The notes beneath the pieces were generated by a model. That model was not told where the DNA came from and ran no database searches. It saw only the letters and a program-made list of their open reading frames with translations. From assembly GCA_023101885.1 (NCBI GenBank), contig JALPQD010000233.1, forward strand, positions 2,207,501 to 2,271,500: a DNA stretch of 64,000 bases, written 5' to 3'. The translations under genes and the position numbers were made by a program. Source of the stretch: Typhlomys cinereus (lineage: Eukaryota; Chordata; Mammalia; Rodentia; Platacanthomyidae). How positions within the stretch are numbered: position 1 is the stretch's first letter; each line of letters begins with the position of its first letter. Shown here piece after piece: positions 58,976-64,000 of the stretch.

Positions 58976-59984
58976 GTATGTGTTTTTAAACCTAAATATG
59001 AGATAAAGAATGGAAATGAGGAAAGTGCTTTTTTGAATTCGTCATCTACATGTTCTTTGCTTCAAATTATTTTACCAGTGTATCTTCATTTCCAGGGCTA
59101 TAGTAGATGATGAATACATATGTTCTAAATGGACCACAGAAACAATATTTCTTGGCTAAAAGTAACTACAAATATTATTCCCAACTATATTCTTCAGGTG
59201 GTCAAAATATCACCCAGTTTGCCCAGGAATCACCCAGGTTGAGCCAATGCACCTGGTGTCTGACCACAGCTGTGTTTCTGAAAGAGTGTTCGCAGTGGTG
59301 CTGAAACACCAGCTTCCCCGCCTTGCATACAATCCCCAGGTGCCTCTCATTGCATGCACCCGCAGTTCTGATGGTGAGTCATCAAAGAGCCCAGAAAGCA
59401 GTATCCAGAGCCTGCTAGTGTGCCCAAGGCCAGATGACTCAATTATAGATTGCCAAAGGTGGAAACCCCATGATATGTGTCTTATACCTACGTCACTACT
59501 GCTGGTACAGAGAGCCTCTGTGCAATAATGTACTTGATTCATATGCAACTCCGAGAAAGTGATTTAGTTCTAAGAACCATTTTATGACAATGAGCTATGC
59601 ACCTGGACAGTTTCATACACTGACACCTTTTCACTTTTTAAGATCATCAAAACTGATCATGTATTTGTTTTCTTCTAAGCCTTGCCATGCCTTCAGTACA
59701 ATCATTGTATCTGTGTGTCATGTATATAGTGGAATCACACTAAAACCTCACGAGTATCACCTTTACTGTGAAGTGTGCTACAGCAACAGCTGGACCATGT
59801 ACCCATTGGGACTTTCTGGCTACATGTTCCATTTCTGAACAAAAGTAAGGTGTCTCACTCAATGACATATTCAAAGACAAATCTCTATAATATCCACTAT
59901 GATCACAAAAGATTATAAACAGGAGGGAAGGAGAATGAGGATCTCAAAAGAAAGGACATAAGGGAACACGTTTCAGTAGAGAAA
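58976..59984. other. Unique DNA with one less AT-rich block
   Basis: 59200-59530 is markedly less AT-rich and open for 94 codons after an ATG at 59247 on the plus strand (open further upstream in frame) and 113 codons on the minus strand. I recognise no protein. It could be a relic exon, an unknown repeat or a conserved element. Confidence 0.4.
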
Positions 59985-60785
59985 ACAGGACACAGTCTTG
60001 TATTGCATGTAAGTAGTGAGACTCCTATTCTTCTATCTACCTTTGAGTCTCCTCTTATATTAAGATTTTGCTTTAAATAGTCTTTTATCTTTGTTTGGAG
60101 ATGACCTTGACAACCAATCATGATGCAGCTAAGGGCAGTGCAGGAACAGCAAAACTGAAAACAACAACAAACCATAATTCAGAACACCAAAGACTCTACA
60201 TTAATCACCTGGAATCAGACTTGTCAAATCTCTCCCCATCCTAAAGCTCAGGGAACCTTGCCAAAGAGGGGCAGGAAAGATTGTAAAAGTCTAAAGATGA
60301 GGAGGACCAACGATATTGAAGATACTCCACACAAGTTAGGGCTACAGCAGCCAGAATTGGACTTTGCCTGACCTACACAATGGCTGACATGTCATCTACC
60401 CCCCCCCCAAAGTCTAGCATGGATCACAGGAGAGAAGGCTTCAGGCAGTAGGATTCTTAGAGGCAAGGGATTAACAGTCATAATAGAGTTCCCATACTAA
60501 CAGGGAGCCCAAGAAAGGGCCCCGGGTTATATCACTGAGTCATAAGCCCACACTAGGGTGGAGGACTCAGAGGGAGGTTCTGTGCCCACATGGACGGATG
60601 CCTCAGGGGATGGGAGGGAGGAAGTTGGAAACACCAGGAGAGGGAGAGGAAGGAAGGGGGTGAAAGGAAAGGGGGAAGAGGGGAGATGGGGAGAAAATGG
60701 AGGAAGAGAGGGAGGAGAGGACAGGGGTACCTTTTGACCTTGTGTAATTAGGAAAAAATAAAATGTAGGAGAAAAATAAATGAGG
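59985..60785 (+). mobile_element. 5'-truncated L1 with 3' UTR
   Basis: Co-linear with the L1 at 18.9-19.66 kb: ATCATGATGCAGCTAAGGGC, GTGCAGGAACAGCAAAACTG, CTCTCCCCATCCTAAAGCTC, GATACTCCACACAAGTTAGG, GGCAAGGGATTAACAGTCAT, a long polypurine tract (60600-60725), GACCTTGTGTAATTAGG and an A-rich tail. More diverged ORF2 end than its homologue; poly-C (10) at about 60400-60409. Confidence 0.85.
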
Positions 60786-61369
60786 TGTCTCTAGTTTGGT
60801 AGCATCATGACTTCATTGAACCTGGTTTTGTCTTTTCATCAGGTCTAGTCATGCTCTCTGCTGTATTCTTCCTATATATTAGTTCATTGTCATCTTTGCT
60901 TCAAAATGTGTTCAGCCTGTTTTCAACTATTTTAATCAATTTCCTGTTATGAGATTTTACTTTACATATAACACAAACAATATCTACCAATTTATCTATA
61001 AAAATAGATGTATATGTCCTTAGAATAATAGAATGTCAAATAATACCTAATTAAAATATTGAGTTAAAAAATTGCCTACATATTTCATTTAGACCTAGTT
61101 CTCATCTTAAAGATTTAATAAGATTTAACAATCCCTGATGTAGGCTTTATATCAATGAAAAATGCATGACTCTTCTGTTATTCACAGCTCACGCAAATCA
61201 TATTATATCACATGGTATGTTTACATGTATTACATCCATGCAATTTATTATTATATACACCAAAATATAAAGTACAGTGGAAAATTCCATGCTTCCAAGA
61301 TACAATTTGCTAATGTCTTTCCTCTGTGATTACCAATTCTTGGTTTTCTAGACAGCCTATCCTTATGAT
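60786..61369. other. Unique AT-rich DNA
   Basis: No recognised content. Confidence 0.45.
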
Positions 61370-61845
61370 GTCAACTGTTGCAGTGGCCGGGGACGCAATA
61401 CCAGGTTGTGGAGCTGCTGGTAGGCAGGACAGGACAGGAGAGAGGAAGACCTAGCCAACGAACAACAGGGACCAGATACACCATGCAGTGGGGAAGATGA
61501 TGTCCACTTTATTTTGCAGGAACAAAAACTCATATATGGGGAACAGGCCAATCCGGCCACTGGCACGACAGCAGAGGAGTCCGTGTATCGATAGAAAGAG
61601 GGTCAGGTAAGGAAAAGCTCTTGGGGGCAGACCAGACCACAAGTTCTGACTACCATTCCATGGGGTGATTAAGGCACCTGGGGGGAGGGCAGTTGCGCAA
61701 GCGCACTCCCTGGCCCGGGGTGATTGGGTCACCAGGAAATGTGCTTCTCTGGCATGTACCAGGGTACCACTGTGGCTCGCCCCTTGGAATTTCTTCCGCC
61801 ACTGCTGCCAACCAAGCCTGGACTCCGGGCTCACCTACAGTCAAC
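61370..61845 (-). mobile_element. Solo LTR of class II (ERVK-like) endogenous retrovirus, 6-bp TSD
   Basis: A 464-bp unit (61376-61839) begins TGTTGCAGTGG and ends CTCACCTACA on the plus strand (TG...CA ends). It is flanked by perfect GTCAAC duplications at 61370-61375 and 61840-61845; six bases is the ERVK-type duplication length. On the minus strand there is a TATA-like CATATATG at 61531-61538 and a polyadenylation signal AATAAA at 61508-61513. Many CpGs remain, suggesting youth. No internal viral sequence is present; it is a product of LTR-LTR recombination. Confidence 0.85.
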
Positions 61846-62794
61846 TTCAGTTTTAAATTCTTGACTCAGATCTTTAGTAAGACTGTTTTAGTTAAAATAA
61901 ATTACTAAGATCCCACCTGCTTTTCTGCATCATCTTTCTTTCGCTCACTTTGTTACAGCACCGAAAAGTGTTTTGACATTTTTATAACATGTTATGCTTT
62001 AATGAATTACTAGTTACAAAGATTGAAGTACTGAGCCAAAAAAAAATTATCTTGCACTCCCCTTATGTGACAAAGATAAAAACACTGCCACCAGCGATTC
62101 AATATTAAGTTATAAACTGTTTTAAATTAGTTCAGAAAAATACAGGGAACCAATGTAATTCGTTGTTGTTGAGAATAGGCTTCATCACACAAGAACATCA
62201 GTTCCGGAGTCATTTATGAAACCTTTAGTTTCTGAAGATCATTGTAATCTACAAATGGAATTTTTAAAACACAAATCATCCAGAATTCATAAAAGCAGGT
62301 TGTTCTGATTTGTCCTTTTTTACTTTACTGTGTAACAAATGAAGTGTCTGTTGCTCCATTCCTAATGTCACTAGCAGTTCTTAATCAGACAGTCTGGGAA
62401 CTATGATGGTATTTATTTTATAACCAATATCAAAAAAATTCAACTTTTGTCTCTGACTTCAATTATCATGCAAGCTTAGTAGCCATTGTAAAAGACAAGC
62501 ACTTGGTCTCCTATTTCTGTGGCTGCTGCCTTTTCCATTTCTGTCACTAATTCTTCCTGGCAAAATTGGACTCTTAAACATAACATGAAAATGTTTTAAC
62601 CAAAAAAGTTAAAAATTCATAGCATGAAAATTCTTCCCATAATCATGAAGGAAAATAACTTTTGTATTAGTGCTAAAGTAAGAAGTGTGATATTTCATGC
62701 TCTGTTCCTTTTATAGAAGTACTGTACTCTGATTAAGTAAAATAGAGTTGGTGTTCATAACTAGAGATATAAACCTCCAGGTACAGCCAATATA
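61846..62794. other. Unique AT-rich DNA
   Basis: No recognised content. Confidence 0.45.
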
Positions 62795-63085
62795 GGTGAG
62801 AAAACACACAGATACACACAGACATATACATATAGACAGACAGAAACACACACATACACAAAGAAACATACATAAGTGTATACACACAGAGACATGCACA
62901 TTTACACACATGGTAACACATAGACATAAATACATATATACACACAGACACTCACATACATATGGACTCACATGGAAACACATAGACATAAATATACACA
63001 CACATATATACATATACATAGACACACAGATATACACACACACAGACACATCTACAGACATAAACACAAAGATACACAGGCACCC
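62795..63085. repeat. 290-bp imperfect CA-rich low-complexity tract
   Basis: ACACA, GACA, TACATA and CAGACA units without a fixed period. It gives rise to Cys/Val-rich and His/Thr-rich spurious frames of up to 118 codons. Confidence 0.9.
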
Positions 63086-64000
63086 ACATGCACAAAAATA
63101 TTAAAATATAAAGTTTTGTTCTAAGCTGGCTAGACAAGAAACATATGGAGTGCAGACTCTATAAATTGCTTCAAATGATCCTTTGACGCCCATGCCTGAA
63201 ATTGCTCATTTTTTAGAAAGAAAAGTTATTTTATCTCAACCATATGATAGAAACCTCCAAGGATGACCTAACATAGATGTCAACCTGAAGCCACCCATGA
63301 AAACTCACTGCTGACAAGTAAGATAAAAAAAAAAAGATGCCTTTGTCCTGAATCACTGCCTGAGAACATGATGGGCTGTAAATGTGGTAGACCAAAAAAA
63401 AAATACACATACATGTTTCCTCAGCTCTGCTACAGCTTTCACTTCTCAGAGTTCAGATTGACTCTGGGCTCAGAAAGTCACCATCTAGAGTGCAAACATC
63501 CTAATGGCCACACCACAAGAACCTCCTCCTGACTCTACATTGCATTGCCAATCACCCACAGTCATGCCATGACACATGTTCCAAGAAACCAGTTACTAGA
63601 CTCAAGAAAGGAAAGTGCTGATTAAGCTAAGTGATAAATTGCTTATTTTTTTCTTTTTGAGGGAAATCCTCAGAAGCAGAATTTATAAAATGGAAAAAAA
63701 AATTAAATGTAATTATAGGTACAAACATTTCTAGAAAATTTATCATTTCCATTCATGTGGAAATATAAATTCGGCTGACCCATATTAGCAATACATTGGG
63801 TAGAATATTTCATGGGGATAAATTTAAAGGAAGCTTTTTGCACTTTTCAGCTTTGTAGCAGAATTTTTTTTTTAGCAAAGCTTTGTATATTTATTGCCAT
63901 CTGCTTCATCATTTACCATAAGAACTTAGAGAAAATAGGCATGAATCCCTTGGTGTAGTTTCAGCTTATAAATATGTTTTCCTACACATGTGCATGCACT
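63086..64000. other. Unique DNA
   Basis: No recognised content to the window end. Confidence 0.45.

Noticed and set aside
61376..61839. Intact retroviral genes near the young LTR
   Set aside because: The unit is a solo LTR; unique AT-rich DNA follows on both sides directly after the 6-bp duplication.
62711..63137. Cys/Val-rich frames up to 118 codons
   Set aside because: Pure artefact of a CA-rich low-complexity tract.

Overview
The window looks like AT-rich, gene-poor nuclear DNA from a rodent, probably intergenic or deep intronic. I find no protein-coding gene, no exon I can defend and no RNA gene. The open reading frames present are short and are explained by simple repeats, SINE/LINE bodies or chance. 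The rodent call rests on the repeat content: 7SL-derived B1-like units, B1+ID composites (B4/RSINE-like), tRNA-derived SINEs whose head reads like B2 (GGGCTGGAGAGGTGGCTCAG), rodent-type L1 3' ends with polypurine tracts, MT/ORR-like MaLR LTRs and hAT elements resembling URR1. The dominant young SINE is not a mouse or rat B2. I suspect a dipodoid or another non-murine myomorph, but that is inference only.

Layout. 0-5.8 kb: an old hAT (URR1-like) copy with a CA microsatellite, an old L1 3' end, two MaLR LTRs and one older tRNA SINE. 5.8-12 kb: mostly unique AT-rich DNA with a 32-bp inverted repeat at 7 kb and a conserved-looking block at 9.2-9.4 kb. 12-17.6 kb: B1/ID SINEs, a near-complete MaLR element in minus orientation (13.79-15.53 kb), a nearly identical LTR fragment in the opposite orientation at 16.0 kb, a compound microsatellite, a MIR and a young SINE. 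17.6-18.8 kb: unique, regulatory-looking. 18.8-25.4 kb: densely layered L1 3' ends (one nested in another with a clear target-site duplication), LTRs, a hAT and a young SINE with an internal deletion. 25.4-29 kb: mostly unique. 29-33.2 kb: L1 with a nested SINE, B4/B1 SINEs. 33.2-36.3 kb: unique, with octamer and X-box motifs and two short perfect hairpins. 36.3-38 kb: L1 and SINEs. 38-47.6 kb: the longest repeat-poor stretch. Its core, 40.9-44.3 kb, has the look of a cluster of conserved non-coding elements (homeobox, SOX, PBX, E-box and CTCF-like motifs) and is the best functional candidate here. 47.6-61 kb: repeats again, including a SINE stack at 55.3-56.9 kb where elements interrupt one another. 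61.37-61.85 kb: a clean solo LTR of class II (ERVK-like) type with a 6-bp target duplication. 62-64 kb: unique DNA with a 290-bp CA-rich low-complexity tract.

There are no genes to link into a pathway. The informative biology is (i) a tRNA-derived SINE family visible in three age tiers, (ii) nested insertions that give relative dates, (iii) local inverted duplications, and (iv) a candidate long-range enhancer cluster. I saw no evidence of an undescribed molecular system. Family names come from pattern memory of rodent repeats, without a library search, and L1, LTR and conserved-block boundaries are approximate.
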